A DNA stretch of 64,000 nt, taken from the NCBI RefSeq assembly GCF_947488835.1, contig NZ_CANLBK010000001.1, positions 310,001 through 374,000 on the forward strand, read 5' to 3'. Position 1 is the first letter of the stretch, and each line of letters begins with the position of its first letter. The DNA is from an uncultured Marinobacter sp. (GTDB lineage: Bacteria > Pseudomonadota > Gammaproteobacteria > Pseudomonadales > Oleiphilaceae). Under the pieces are notes generated by a model. It worked only from the letters and a program-made list of their open reading frames with translations, did not search any database and had not been told where the DNA came from. Below are positions 1 through 8,235 of this stretch, one piece after another. The translations under genes and the position numbers were made by a program.

Positions 1-500
1 AACAGTGCAACAAGGGCAAATTCGATACCTGTGCTGTCAAACGCTACGTTTCGGCCCAGAAGAGCGCCAAGAATGCAGCCAATGACCCAGTAAACCTGAT
101 TGAATGCCGTTATCCGGAAATCAATGTCCAGTTCCTTTAGTGTGTCCTGTGATCGCGGACGGCTTGTAAGTAGTGAGTAGGTCTCATCGGTCAGGCCAAA
201 AATCAGATAGAGCTTGCGCCAGCCGGCCCGCCGGAACTGCCCGAGTAGAGACAGGCCATAGAAAAGATGGCGGGCATTGAGTACAAACATCGCGATGAAT
301 ACTTCCAGCAAACCGGCGCTGGCCGCTAAAAGGCTGACTGCCAGAATCTGGCCGGCCCCAGCGTAGATGACTACGCCCATGAGTGGTGCTGCCCACCATG
401 CATAGCCCAGCTGGGTTGTGAACAGTACCCCGAAAGCCATGCCAAGCGGGAGGTAGCCAAAAAGAATGGGCAGTGTGAGTCGAAAAACCAGAGAGTTCAT
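1..500 (-). CDS. AzlC family branched-chain amino acid exporter subunit (3' end outside window)
   Basis: Reading leftwards from an ATG at 498-500 gives 166 open codons that run off the window edge. The protein starts MNSLVFRLTLPILFGYLPLGMAFG and has hydrophobic segments typical of AzlC, the large membrane subunit of the AzlCD exporter of branched-chain amino acids and their analogues. The motif NARHLFYGLSLL, near residue 80, is characteristic of the family. The gene is divergent from the small UPF0270-like gene at 588. AzlD, if present, would lie to the left of the window. Family assignment is by recognition of the sequence; the substrate is not readable from it. Confidence 0.85.
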   Translation of the reverse strand, partial: MNSLVFRLTLPILFGYLPLGMAFGVLFTTQLGYAWWAAPLMGVVIYAGAGQILAVSLLAASAGLLEVFIAMFVLNARHLFYGLSLLGQFRRAGWRKLYLIFGLTDETYSLLTSRPRSQDTLKELDIDFRITAFNQVYWVIGCILGALLGRNVAFDSTGIEFALVAL

Positions 501-587
501 TAGCATCCAAACGTTCTGAAAGTGAAGGATGATAGAGAATCGATCCGAATTTTGAAAGTGGGTATAGTGGCCCCAACAGGAGATACT

Positions 588-839
588 ATGAATCATGAAG
601 TCGGGCACCTGCCACAATCCGATCCCCGTGAGGAAAAGTTCATTGTAGACAATGAGTTGTTAACGGAGGATCAGTTGCTTGGTTTGGCAGAAGAGTACTG
701 TACTCGCTACCATGGTCTAAACGATAACGAAAACCCCATGGCAGAACTGAGCCGCGTACAGGCTGCTATCAAGAGGGGTGATCTGGTGGTGTGGTTTGAT
801 CCGGTAGAGAACACTGCCGGGCTTGGCGTACCGGAATGA
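588..839 (+). CDS. UPF0270 (YheU-like) small protein
   Basis: An 83-residue protein. The ATG at 588 is preceded by AGGAG at 578-582, so it is preferred over the in-frame ATG at 522, which has no such site. The C-terminal two thirds (LLTEDQLLGLAEEYCTRYHG, then AIKRGDLVVWFDP) resemble the YheU/UPF0270 family, which pairs a helix that begins near a leucine-rich stretch with a short beta segment ending in acidic residues. No biochemical function is established for this family. It lies 98 bp upstream of uvrY on the same strand and could share a transcript with it. The family match is moderate. Confidence 0.7.
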   Translation: MNHEVGHLPQSDPREEKFIVDNELLTEDQLLGLAEEYCTRYHGLNDNENPMAELSRVQAAIKRGDLVVWFDPVENTAGLGVPE

Positions 840-937
840 GCACTCAACCTCAAAGAGTATTTCGGTTTGCACCTACCCGGGGGCGACCGTAACCGGTACA
901 ATCGCGCAGTTCTTTGAAGCGGTTTGCGAGGTGAAAT

Positions 938-1597
938 TTGATCAGGGTATTGGTTGTAGATGACCATGAGCTGGTTCGTTCCGGGATAACCCGGATGCTC
1001 GCGGACGATCCCGATATAGATGTTGTTGGCCAGTCCCCATCCGGAGAAGACGCCATCGATTTCGTGCGTAAAGAACGCCCGGATATCGTATTGATGGACA
1101 TTCGGATGCCGGGCATTGGCGGCCTGGAAGCTACCCGACGCATTCTGAGAATCGACGACACTATCCGTGTGATCGTGGTAACCGCCTGTGCCGACGACCC
1201 TTATCCAGCCCGTGTAATGCAAAGCGGCGCGTCCGCTTACATCACCAAAGGTGCGGATATCAGGGAAATGGTTCGTGCTATTCGTATGGCGCATTCTGGC
1301 CAGCGCTATATCAGCCCCGAAATAGCCCAAAAAATGGCCCTCAAGCAATTGGGTGGTGAAAAGGATGAGGAGGGCGAGCTCTCCATGTTCGATCGCCTGT
1401 CCGAGCGCGAAATGCAGATAGCCATGATGGTCGTGGACTGCCAGAAGGTGCAGGACATTTCAGACAAACTCTGCCTTAGCCCGAAAACTGTTAACAGCTA
1501 TCGTTACCGGATTTTCGAAAAGCTGGAGATATCCAGCGACGTTGAGTTGGCCCTGATGGCAGTACGGCTCGGGTTGCTCGATGCCCACAAGGTCTGA
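938..1597 (+). CDS. uvrY: Two-component response regulator UvrY/GacA (NarL/FixJ family)
   Basis: A 219-residue LuxR-type response regulator. The receiver domain has acidic residues D8/D9, phospho-acceptor D54 (in VLMDIRMPG) and a lysine in AYITKGAD near residue 105. A C-terminal HTH (about 150-210) contains LSEREMQIA and SPKTVNSYRYRIFEKL. The start is TTG at 938 with GAGGTG at 928-933. Placement directly before uvrC (17-bp overlap) and pgsA is the classic uvrY/gacA order in gammaproteobacteria. In known systems the partner is the sensor kinase BarA/GacS and the output is transcription of CsrA/RsmA-titrating small RNAs. Neither is visible in this window. Confidence 0.93.
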   Translation: MIRVLVVDDHELVRSGITRMLADDPDIDVVGQSPSGEDAIDFVRKERPDIVLMDIRMPGIGGLEATRRILRIDDTIRVIVVTACADDPYPARVMQSGASAYITKGADIREMVRAIRMAHSGQRYISPEIAQKMALKQLGGEKDEEGELSMFDRLSEREMQIAMMVVDCQKVQDISDKLCLSPKTVNSYRYRIFEKLEISSDVELALMAVRLGLLDAHKV

Positions 1598-3443
1598 TCC
1601 CACCGATGAAAACAGCGAGGGGTTTGACAGCAAGCACTTCCTGAAACAGCTAACCGAGCGACCTGGCGTCTACCGAATGTACGACGACGCAGGCTCGGTG
1701 CTGTACGTGGGCAAAGCCGGAAATCTGAAGAAGCGGGTCAGCAGTTATTTTCGGAAGACTGGCTTGGCGCCCAAAACGGAAGCTCTGGTTGCAAAGATTG
1801 CGTCCATTGAAGTCACCATTACCGGTAGCGAGACAGAAGCTCTATTGTTAGAGCAGAACCTGATCAAGTCTCTGCGCCCGCCATACAACATCCTGCTTCG
1901 GGATGATAAATCCTACCCTTACATTTACGTGTCTGCCCACAGTGATTATCCCTCGCTGACCTTTCGGCGTGGGCGTACCAAAAAGGGCGGAGGTACCTGG
2001 TATGGACCGTTTCCGAGTTCGGGTGCAGTCAAGGAAAGCCTTAATGTACTACAGAAGGTTTTCCGCATAAGATCATGTAGTGAAAGCTATTTTCAAAACA
2101 GATCGCGCCCGTGTCTGCAGTACCAGATCAATCGATGCACGGCGCCGTGTGTGGGGTATATTTCGCCCGAGGACTATCTGCAAGATATCCGCCACGCGAG
2201 CATGTTCCTTGAAGGCAAAAATCCTGCGATTATTCGTGACCTGATGGATGCCATGGAAACGGCCGCCAAAGGCCTCGAGTTTGAAAAGGCCGCTGCGTAC
2301 CGTGACCAGATAAACCACCTGCGCCATGTGCAGGAACAACAGTCGGTGGATGGGGAAGGTGGGGATGCGGATGTGGTGGCCATTGCACAGGACGCCGGCG
2401 TTGTGTGTATCGTGGTCATCATTGTGCGTGGCGGCAGGGTTTTGGGAACCAAGGATTACTTTCCTCGCTATTCTCTTGAGCAGTCAGAGGGCGAACTGTT
2501 AAGCGCATTTCTCGGCCAGTACTATTTCGGGGGCAATACGCGCCGCGAAATCCCCAAAGACGTGCTGGTTCCGGTTAATGTGGACGGTCAGGAACTGCTC
2601 GCTCAGGCACTTTCCGATGCAGCCAATCGGGACACCCGCATTCGTGGTAATGTTCGGGGCGAGCGCCGTCGTTGGCTGGAATTGGCGATGACCAATGCCC
2701 GGCAAACGCTGCTTACCCATATTGCCAGCAAGGAAACCGTCTATCGCCGTTTGCTGGCCCTGCGAGACATGCTGGAGCTGGCGGAAACACCCTCGCGGAT
2801 GGAGTGTTTTGATATTAGCCACAGCCACGGCGAAAACACCGTCGCATCCTGTGTTGTTTTCGATGAGAATGGTCCCCTTAAAAGTGATTACCGGCTGTAT
2901 AATATCGAAGGCGTGAAGGCAGGGGACGATTACGATGCCATGCGCCAGGTTCTGACTCGCCGGTACCGTCGAATGGTTGCAGGTGAGGGCAAGCGCCCGG
3001 ACCTTGTGTTTATTGATGGCGGTAAGGGGCAGTTGAGCATTGCTCGGGAAGTGTTTGATGAGCTTGGGGTTTCTGACATTCCCCTTATCGGCGTGGCCAA
3101 GGGTGTAACCCGGCGCGCAGGCATGGAGCAGCTGATCGATGCCATGACCGGTGATGTGTTTCGTGTGCCCGCAGATTCCCCGGCGTTGCACCTGATTCAG
3201 CACATACGGGATGAATCCCACCGTTTTGCGATCACCGGGCATCGTAAAGGGCGCGACAAAAAACGCCGTCAGTCTACGCTTGAAGGCATTGAAGGAGTTG
3301 GCCCCAAACGGCGCCGGGAGTTAATCCGGTACTTTGGCGGTATACAGGAACTACGCAAAGCCAGTGTTGATGAGATGACCAAGGTTCAGGGCATCAGCAA
3401 ATCATTGGCTGAAAACATATACGCAGCATTGCATGACGAGTAA
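1581..3443 (+). CDS. uvrC: Excinuclease ABC subunit C
   Basis: A 620-residue UvrC, the dual-incision nuclease of nucleotide excision repair that acts with UvrAB on damaged DNA. Domains in order: GIY-YIG nuclease (about 28-107, with GVYRMYD and LYVGKAGNLKKRV), UVR motif (about 220-250, GLEFEKAAAYRDQINHL), RNase H-like nuclease (about 395-540, RMECFDISHSHGE), and tandem helix-hairpin-helix at the C-terminus (EGIEGVGPKRRRELIRYFGG). The length is normal. Its ATG lies inside the end of uvrY and its end abuts or overlaps pgsA, so the three genes are almost certainly translationally coupled. Confidence 0.97.
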   Translation: MPTRSDPTDENSEGFDSKHFLKQLTERPGVYRMYDDAGSVLYVGKAGNLKKRVSSYFRKTGLAPKTEALVAKIASIEVTITGSETEALLLEQNLIKSLRPPYNILLRDDKSYPYIYVSAHSDYPSLTFRRGRTKKGGGTWYGPFPSSGAVKESLNVLQKVFRIRSCSESYFQNRSRPCLQYQINRCTAPCVGYISPEDYLQDIRHASMFLEGKNPAIIRDLMDAMETAAKGLEFEKAAAYRDQINHLRHVQEQQSVDGEGGDADVVAIAQDAGVVCIVVIIVRGGRVLGTKDYFPRYSLEQSEGELLSAFLGQYYFGGNTRREIPKDVLVPVNVDGQELLAQALSDAANRDTRIRGNVRGERRRWLELAMTNARQTLLTHIASKETVYRRLLALRDMLELAETPSRMECFDISHSHGENTVASCVVFDENGPLKSDYRLYNIEGVKAGDDYDAMRQVLTRRYRRMVAGEGKRPDLVFIDGGKGQLSIAREVFDELGVSDIPLIGVAKGVTRRAGMEQLIDAMTGDVFRVPADSPALHLIQHIRDESHRFAITGHRKGRDKKRRQSTLEGIEGVGPKRRRELIRYFGGIQELRKASVDEMTKVQGISKSLAENIYAALHDE

Positions 3444-3450
3444 TAACCGT

Positions 3451-4002
3451 ATGAATTTACCGAACCTGCTCACACTCTCCCGCATCATCATGATTCCGGT
3501 CTTTGTGGCGGTGTTTTATCTTCCCATGCATTGGAGCTATATGGTCAGTGCGGCAATTTTTGCGTTGGCTGCAGCTACGGACTGGTTGGATGGTTATCTT
3601 GCCCGCAAGCTTAACCAGAGTACGCCGTTCGGCGCGTTTCTCGACCCGGTTGCTGATAAATTGATGGTGGCAGTGGCACTGGCGATGTTGATTCAGGAAT
3701 ACTCGGCAATTTTGCTGACCATTCCAGCCACGGTGATTATCTGCCGTGAAATAGTGATTTCCGCCTTACGGGAATGGATGGCGGAAATCGGCAGCCGGGC
3801 AAGTGTTGCTGTGTCTTATATCGGCAAGATTAAAACCACTGCGCAGATGGCGTCGATTGTGGGCTTGCTGGCGTTCCCCCCTGGCCAGCTGCTGTCTGAT
3901 ATTGCCGTGGGGCTCTTGTATATCGCCGCCATATTAACCCTATGGTCTATGGGGCTGTATATCAAAGCTGCCTGGCCAGATCTGTTCCCTGAGAACGACT
4001 AG
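3451..4002 (+). CDS. pgsA: CDP-diacylglycerol-glycerol-3-phosphate 3-phosphatidyltransferase
   Basis: Makes phosphatidylglycerol phosphate at the inner membrane from CDP-diacylglycerol and glycerol-3-phosphate. The CDP-alcohol phosphotransferase motif is complete: D44, D47-G48, A51-R52, G61, D65, D69. Several membrane helices are evident. The protein from ATG 3451 (MNLPNLLTLSR, 183 residues) matches the usual PgsA N-terminus. An upstream in-frame ATG at 3433 would overlap the uvrC end by 11 bp and add six residues; neither start has a strong Shine-Dalgarno site. It is convergent with the lipoprotein gene ending at 3999. Confidence 0.95.
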   Translation: MNLPNLLTLSRIIMIPVFVAVFYLPMHWSYMVSAAIFALAAATDWLDGYLARKLNQSTPFGAFLDPVADKLMVAVALAMLIQEYSAILLTIPATVIICREIVISALREWMAEIGSRASVAVSYIGKIKTTAQMASIVGLLAFPPGQLLSDIAVGLLYIAAILTLWSMGLYIKAAWPDLFPEND

Positions 4003-4625
4003 CTCGGGTTAGCGTCGCAGTTTGTTGCCCAGGCAATAAGCTCGTTTGCAAGCTGCTCTCCCGCGTCACCAAAAGCTAGTACCACTGACTCAATGCTCGT
4101 GTCTTCAGCCGGTGTAGACACAGTGAAGCTGTTTGAGCACAGAATTACCTGTGACCGGTTATCAACCAACTGCCCATATATCGAAAGGGTTACCCGGGCG
4201 CTGTCACCCTGATTGATCGCATGGAAGGCGTTGATTTCTGTCGAAAGGCTCAGATCAGCGCTGCCTGGAGCAGGGTCCATGACCACATGCTGAAAGCTTG
4301 CGCTGGCCCTGAATGCGCCTGCCAGCATGTCCCTCACTAAAACCGGTACCGTATCCCGCCATCGCACTCCCCCATACACTCTGAACTCCCACGGCAGAGG
4401 TTTTGCCAGAATCCGCGAGCTGTTGTATGGGTCGGATGCCATCGGGGTATCAATTCGCAGGCTTTCAGACCTGCTGGCGGTGTTGCCGTTGAGTGCATGA
4501 GGGGTGGGAAAGTCCATAACCCTGGGGGCTTCTGGTACAGGAAATACCGTACAAGCGGCCATTGAGCCTGAAATCGCCAACGCGATACCCGCAGCCTTAA
4601 ACCTCTGTATAACTGAACGGCTCAC
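3999..4625 (-). CDS. PqiC-like lipoprotein of an MCE transport system
   Basis: A 208-residue lipoprotein with a signal peptide and lipobox (GSMAAC, Cys 24). The body resembles the DUF330/PqiC (ABC-type transport auxiliary) family, which forms an outer-membrane-anchored partner of MCE proteins. The GTG start at 4625 overlaps the TGA of the MCE gene in a GTGA, so translation is probably coupled. It is the last gene of the leftward permease-ATPase-MCE-lipoprotein operon. In contrast to canonical mlaFEDCB, no soluble MlaC is present. This makes the set closer to the Pqi-like organisation, although a membrane-spanning tunnel protein of PqiB length is also missing. Confidence 0.82.
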   Translation of the reverse strand: MSRSVIQRFKAAGIALAISGSMAACTVFPVPEAPRVMDFPTPHALNGNTASRSESLRIDTPMASDPYNSSRILAKPLPWEFRVYGGVRWRDTVPVLVRDMLAGAFRASASFQHVVMDPAPGSADLSLSTEINAFHAINQGDSARVTLSIYGQLVDNRSQVILCSNSFTVSTPAEDTSIESVVLAFGDAGEQLANELIAWATNCDANPS

Positions 4626-5560
4626 TGGGACACCTCCTTGATTGTTGGGGCACCCAAGAGAGTACCCCTGGGGTCTTCTTCCAGGCGGCGGGTAAATTGG
4701 TTCAGGTTTCTCAAGGTGCCACGAAGTTCTCTAAGTGCCGGCGCTAGTTCGCCCATTCCCTGAAGCCCTGAATCCAGAGCGCCTTCGTTCTTTCTGGTTA
4801 AATCGTCGATACGCACAACCGCTTCCTGAACTCGGGTCATGGCTGAGTTCATACTGGTTAGCACCGATTTTGCTTCATTCTGCAACAGAGCGTTGGCGTT
4901 ATCCGACACCCTGGACACCTTCAGAGCGGCTTCAGCGGCACGCTGACTTGCATCATCCATCCGGGCTAGCAGGGCCACCAGCTGTTCGCGGCTGCCTAAC
5001 AAGGATTCACTGGCTTCGCGGGTGTTGCGGAAAATCGCCGTCAGGTTCTCGGTGTTTTCGTTCGAAAGCAGCGTGTTTGCGCTGGTAAGCAGTTGTTCTG
5101 CCTTGGTCAGTATTGCCTCACCATTGGTCAGTAAGCTTTTAAAAGCTGAAGGTTCGGCGGTAATTTGCGCCGGATTGGTTCGGGTGCCAATCAGCACCGG
5201 GCTATCTTTGGTGCCCCCGCTGAACTGTACGCTCATACTGCCAGCGATGTTGGCCAGCACCAAACCCGCACGGGTATTTTCCCGTACAGGAACTGTCTGT
5301 TCGACGCGAACCAGAACCCGAACATGGCCAGGGTTGTCCAGATCCAGTTTTAGCTCCAGTACATCGCCCACGGCAACGCCGCTATAAAGAACCGGGTTAC
5401 CCTTGGAGAGACCACCCACGGCTTGATCGAATACGATTTCGTAGTAAGACCACTCGCGATCTGCGGAGGATTTTGCCAGCCACAAGGCGAACAACAATGC
5501 CGCCACCACCGCCGTGAGCGTAAATAGCCCGATAATCAGATGGTGTGCTTTTGGTTCCAT
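4622..5560 (-). CDS. MlaD/MCE family periplasmic lipid-transfer protein
   Basis: A 312-residue protein with one N-terminal membrane helix (about 7-27) and a single MCE domain (about 38-117; EIVFDQAVGGLSKGNPVLYSG is the entry strand). A long predicted alpha-helical C-terminal segment (about 150-300) follows, probably forming a needle-like helical extension or coiled coil in the hexamer. MCE proteins bind and carry phospholipids between membranes. RBS AAGAGG precedes the ATG at 5560. It lies between the ATPase (6-bp gap) and the PqiC-like lipoprotein (4-bp overlap). The substrate and the transport direction cannot be read from the sequence. Confidence 0.9.
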   Translation of the reverse strand: MEPKAHHLIIGLFTLTAVVAALLFALWLAKSSADREWSYYEIVFDQAVGGLSKGNPVLYSGVAVGDVLELKLDLDNPGHVRVLVRVEQTVPVRENTRAGLVLANIAGSMSVQFSGGTKDSPVLIGTRTNPAQITAEPSAFKSLLTNGEAILTKAEQLLTSANTLLSNENTENLTAIFRNTREASESLLGSREQLVALLARMDDASQRAAEAALKVSRVSDNANALLQNEAKSVLTSMNSAMTRVQEAVVRIDDLTRKNEGALDSGLQGMGELAPALRELRGTLRNLNQFTRRLEEDPRGTLLGAPTIKEVSQ

Positions 5561-5566
5561 AGCCTC

Positions 5567-6394
5567 TTACTCCGGTAACCGGCTCGTATCTAGAGCACGA
5601 AATGCGTAACTGGCGGCCCGCCCGCGGGGGCCCTGAAAATAGTCCTGAATCCATGCATCGTCTGTAGCGGCGACGTTTTCAATGGTGTCTGCCACCAGAA
5701 CCTTCTTTTGCGACAGAACAGCCACTCGATCGCAGGTTGTATACAGCGTATCCAGATCGTGGGTGACCAAAAACACAGTCAGCCCTAGCGCATCCCGGAG
5801 GGTAACGATCAGCTTATCAAAGGCGGCCGCGCCAATTGGGTCGAGCCCTGCAGTTGGTTCATCCAGAAACAACACTTCCGGATCCATCGCCAGCGCCCGG
5901 GCCAAGGCAGCGCGCTTGACCATGCCTCCAGAGAGTTCCGACGGGTACTTAAGGGCAGAATTCGCCGGAAGGCCCGTCAAGGCGAGCTTCATGCGGGCAA
6001 GCTCTTCTGCATCCGGGCGGGACAGGTCGCAGTGCTCAATTAATGGCAGGGAAATATTCTGAAGGAGATTCAACGAGGTGAACAGCGCGCCTCTTTGAAA
6101 TAAAACGCCAAACCGCTGCTCGGTTTTCGAACGCTCTACGGCGCTGAGTTCATCGAGATCTTTGCCAAAAACCCGTATTCGGCCCGCCGAAGGTTTAAGT
6201 AAACCCACGATGCTTCTCAGGAGTACCGATTTACCCGTTCCCGAGCCACCTACAACGCCCAGAATTTCGCCTTTGACGAGATCCAGATCCAGGTTTTCGT
6301 GGACAACATGGCTGCCAAATCGGTTATCAAGCCCTCGCACTTCAATAACGGGCGCTGGACGACTGTTGGTTTGTTGAATGATTGGCTCTGCCAT
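5567..6394 (-). CDS. MCE system ABC ATPase (MlaF-like)
   Basis: A 275-residue ATP-binding subunit of an MCE ABC transporter. Walker A GGSGTGKS is at 49-56, signature LSGGM at 154-158, and Walker B VLFLDEP at 174-180. The signature reads LSGGMVKRAALARAL, with Met-Val-Lys in place of the common QxQR, as in MlaF-type ATPases. The ATG at 6394 follows the permease stop by 3 bp, so the two are co-translated. It energises lipid movement by the permease that precedes it in the operon. Confidence 0.93.
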   Translation of the reverse strand: MAEPIIQQTNSRPAPVIEVRGLDNRFGSHVVHENLDLDLVKGEILGVVGGSGTGKSVLLRSIVGLLKPSAGRIRVFGKDLDELSAVERSKTEQRFGVLFQRGALFTSLNLLQNISLPLIEHCDLSRPDAEELARMKLALTGLPANSALKYPSELSGGMVKRAALARALAMDPEVLFLDEPTAGLDPIGAAAFDKLIVTLRDALGLTVFLVTHDLDTLYTTCDRVAVLSQKKVLVADTIENVAATDDAWIQDYFQGPRGRAASYAFRALDTSRLPE

Positions 6395-6397
6395 GAT

Positions 6398-7579
6398 TTA
6401 CCAGCCCATTTCCATGAAGAAGAGTGCAGCTGCCGCATCGAGAAGAATAACCATAAAAATCGACTGCACCACGGCGGAGGTGGTGTGAATACCAACGGAT
6501 TGAGCGCTGCCACCAACCTTGAACCCTTCCAGGCAGCCAATGGCCGCGATCAAAAAGGCAAAAATGGGCGCTTTCGATATGCCTACAAGAAAGTGCTTGA
6601 GCGCAATGTCACGTTCTACAATCGCCATGAATTGAGTGGGAGAAATGTCCAGCGCAAGCGCGCAGACCATGCCACCGCCAACCAGGCCTGAGATAATGCC
6701 AACGAAGGTCAGAATAGGCAGGCTGACCATCATCGCCAGAACCCGCGGAATAACGAGTAATTCAACCGGATCCAGCCCCAAAGTGCGGATAGCATCCAAC
6801 TCTTCGTTTACCTTCATGGCGCCTATTTGTGCAGTGAAGGCGCTGGCTGTTCGGCCTGCAAGCAAAATGGCCGCGAGTAAAACGCCAAACTCTCGGAAAA
6901 ATGAGAAGGCGACGAGATTGACGGTGTAGATTGTAGCGCCAAAATCTTTGAGAACCGTGGCGCCCAGGAAGGCGACTACGGCGCCAACCAGAAACGTAAG
7001 CAGAGCAACAATTGGAAGTGCGTTGAGCCCGGTATTCTGAATCGCCGCGACGAACGGTGTAACACGCCAGCGACTGGGTCGCGGCAGAATAACCACCAGC
7101 GTTGCGATAATCTGCCCAACAAATCCGGACAACAAGTAAGCCAGGTGCCAAACGGCCGCAACTCTCTTGCCAGTCTCGGTGAGAAACTCAACAACCGGCG
7201 TAAGACCTTCAGGCTCAGGGGGTGGCCCTTCTCGCATTGCATCTGCCACTGCATACAGAAGTGCACGTTGTTCACGGGGCAGGGTTGTCGGGGTGTGGTC
7301 ATCCTGTTTTGTCAGTGCAATGAGAGTGTTCGGCCCCAGCAGGGTGGCCAGAAGCGATGCACCGGCTGTATCAACTTGCCCCAGATCTTTCAGGTCGATT
7401 CGTTCTGCGGCCCATTGTTGGCCTGAACTGGCCTCAATATGCTTCTTGAGTGCTTTATAGTCAGCCAGAGTCCAATCGCCCTGAACAATCAGGTTGCCAT
7501 TCTCGCTCGCCAGAGATCCTGGCCGACCGTGATGCGATGAAGACTTTTCATGTTCCGGGGAACTGGCACTGTTGGGCAC
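6398..7579 (-). CDS. MlaE-type ABC permease with N-terminal STAS domain
   Basis: A 393-residue permease. Residues about 28-115 form a STAS-like domain (NLIVQGDWTLADYKALKKHI, then DLGQVDTAGASLLATLL), fused to an MlaE permease (about 150-393) with five or so membrane helices and the loop EELDAIRTLGLDPVELLVIPR. In E. coli the STAS protein MlaB is separate. The fused form is common in other Proteobacteria. It starts with GTG at 7579, 41 bp after thiQ on the same strand, so read-through from thiBPQ is possible. It is the first gene of the MCE operon. Confidence 0.92.
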   Translation of the reverse strand: MPNSASSPEHEKSSSHHGRPGSLASENGNLIVQGDWTLADYKALKKHIEASSGQQWAAERIDLKDLGQVDTAGASLLATLLGPNTLIALTKQDDHTPTTLPREQRALLYAVADAMREGPPPEPEGLTPVVEFLTETGKRVAAVWHLAYLLSGFVGQIIATLVVILPRPSRWRVTPFVAAIQNTGLNALPIVALLTFLVGAVVAFLGATVLKDFGATIYTVNLVAFSFFREFGVLLAAILLAGRTASAFTAQIGAMKVNEELDAIRTLGLDPVELLVIPRVLAMMVSLPILTFVGIISGLVGGGMVCALALDISPTQFMAIVERDIALKHFLVGISKAPIFAFLIAAIGCLEGFKVGGSAQSVGIHTTSAVVQSIFMVILLDAAAALFFMEMGW

Positions 7580-7620
7580 GGGTGTCAGAATTCCAAAGGT
7601 TGGTTTATTAGCTTACTAGC

Positions 7621-8235
7621 TTAGAGTCTGTGAACGCTATCTGCCAGTAGCTTACGGTCTTCCTTGTCATGGCTGGCCAAAACAATGAGTGTACCCCGAG
7701 CTTTTGCTTGTAGCAGTAGTTGCCGAAGAAGATCCCGTGCATCGCTGTCCAGCCCGGTAAGAGGCTCATCCAGAAGTAGTATCGGCTTTTGGCGCAGCAT
7801 CGCCCGCAATAGGGCTACACGCTGCCGCTGGCCTCCAGAAAGGTCTCCGGGTAAGCGCTTCCCAAAGCCTTCCAGGCCAACATTGTGCAGTCCCTGTTTG
7901 ATAGCCTTCTGGTCCTCGGGTGTGAGCTTTAACCCAGGGTGGATGCCAAGGCCGATATTCGTCTCAACATTGAGGTGTTCAAACAGGTTGTGCTCCTGGA
8001 ACACGCTGGTCATGGGTCGTTGCCAAGGTGCTCTTTTGCGCAGGCTTTCATCCCGCCAAAGTATGTCGCCAGATTGAGGCTCAAGAAAACCGGCCAGCAG
8101 GTTCATTAGTGTGGATTTGCCCGATCCGCTGGCGCCATGGATGGCAATGCATTGCCCTGGTTCCACTGAAAAATGAAAATTCCATGGAGATTCCTGATCC
8201 GGGTATGCAAATACCAGATTTCGTACTTCAAGCAT
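7621..8235 (-). CDS. thiQ: Thiamine ABC transporter ATPase
   Basis: A 204-residue ATPase. Walker A GASGSGKS is at 34-41, the signature is LSGGQRQRVALLRAM, and Walker B is ILLLDEPLTG. The ATG at 8235 (MLEVRNLVFAY) has GGAG seven bases upstream and overlaps the thiP stop in an ATGCTTGA. A GTG at 8253 would add six residues and seems less likely. The assignment to ThiQ rests on the thiB-thiP-thiQ order and the upstream TPP riboswitch. ThiBPQ imports thiamine, TMP and TPP from the periplasm. Confidence 0.93.
   Translation of the reverse strand: MLEVRNLVFAYPDQESPWNFHFSVEPGQCIAIHGASGSGKSTLMNLLAGFLEPQSGDILWRDESLRKRAPWQRPMTSVFQEHNLFEHLNVETNIGLGIHPGLKLTPEDQKAIKQGLHNVGLEGFGKRLPGDLSGGQRQRVALLRAMLRQKPILLLDEPLTGLDSDARDLLRQLLLQAKARGTLIVLASHDKEDRKLLADSVHRL

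Noticed and set aside
707..1348. Minus-strand frame across the end of the UPF0270 gene and uvrY
   Set aside because: It overlaps two well-supported genes and has no RBS or domain.
2499..3242. Long open frame on the minus strand inside uvrC
   Set aside because: It fully overlaps a clear UvrC on the other strand, has no RBS or recognisable domain and is a shadow of GC-rich codon structure.
1581..3443. Small RNAs of the Gac/Rsm type near uvrY
   Set aside because: No TGTAAG-N6-CTTACA element or GGA-rich hairpin series was seen in the window's intergenic regions.
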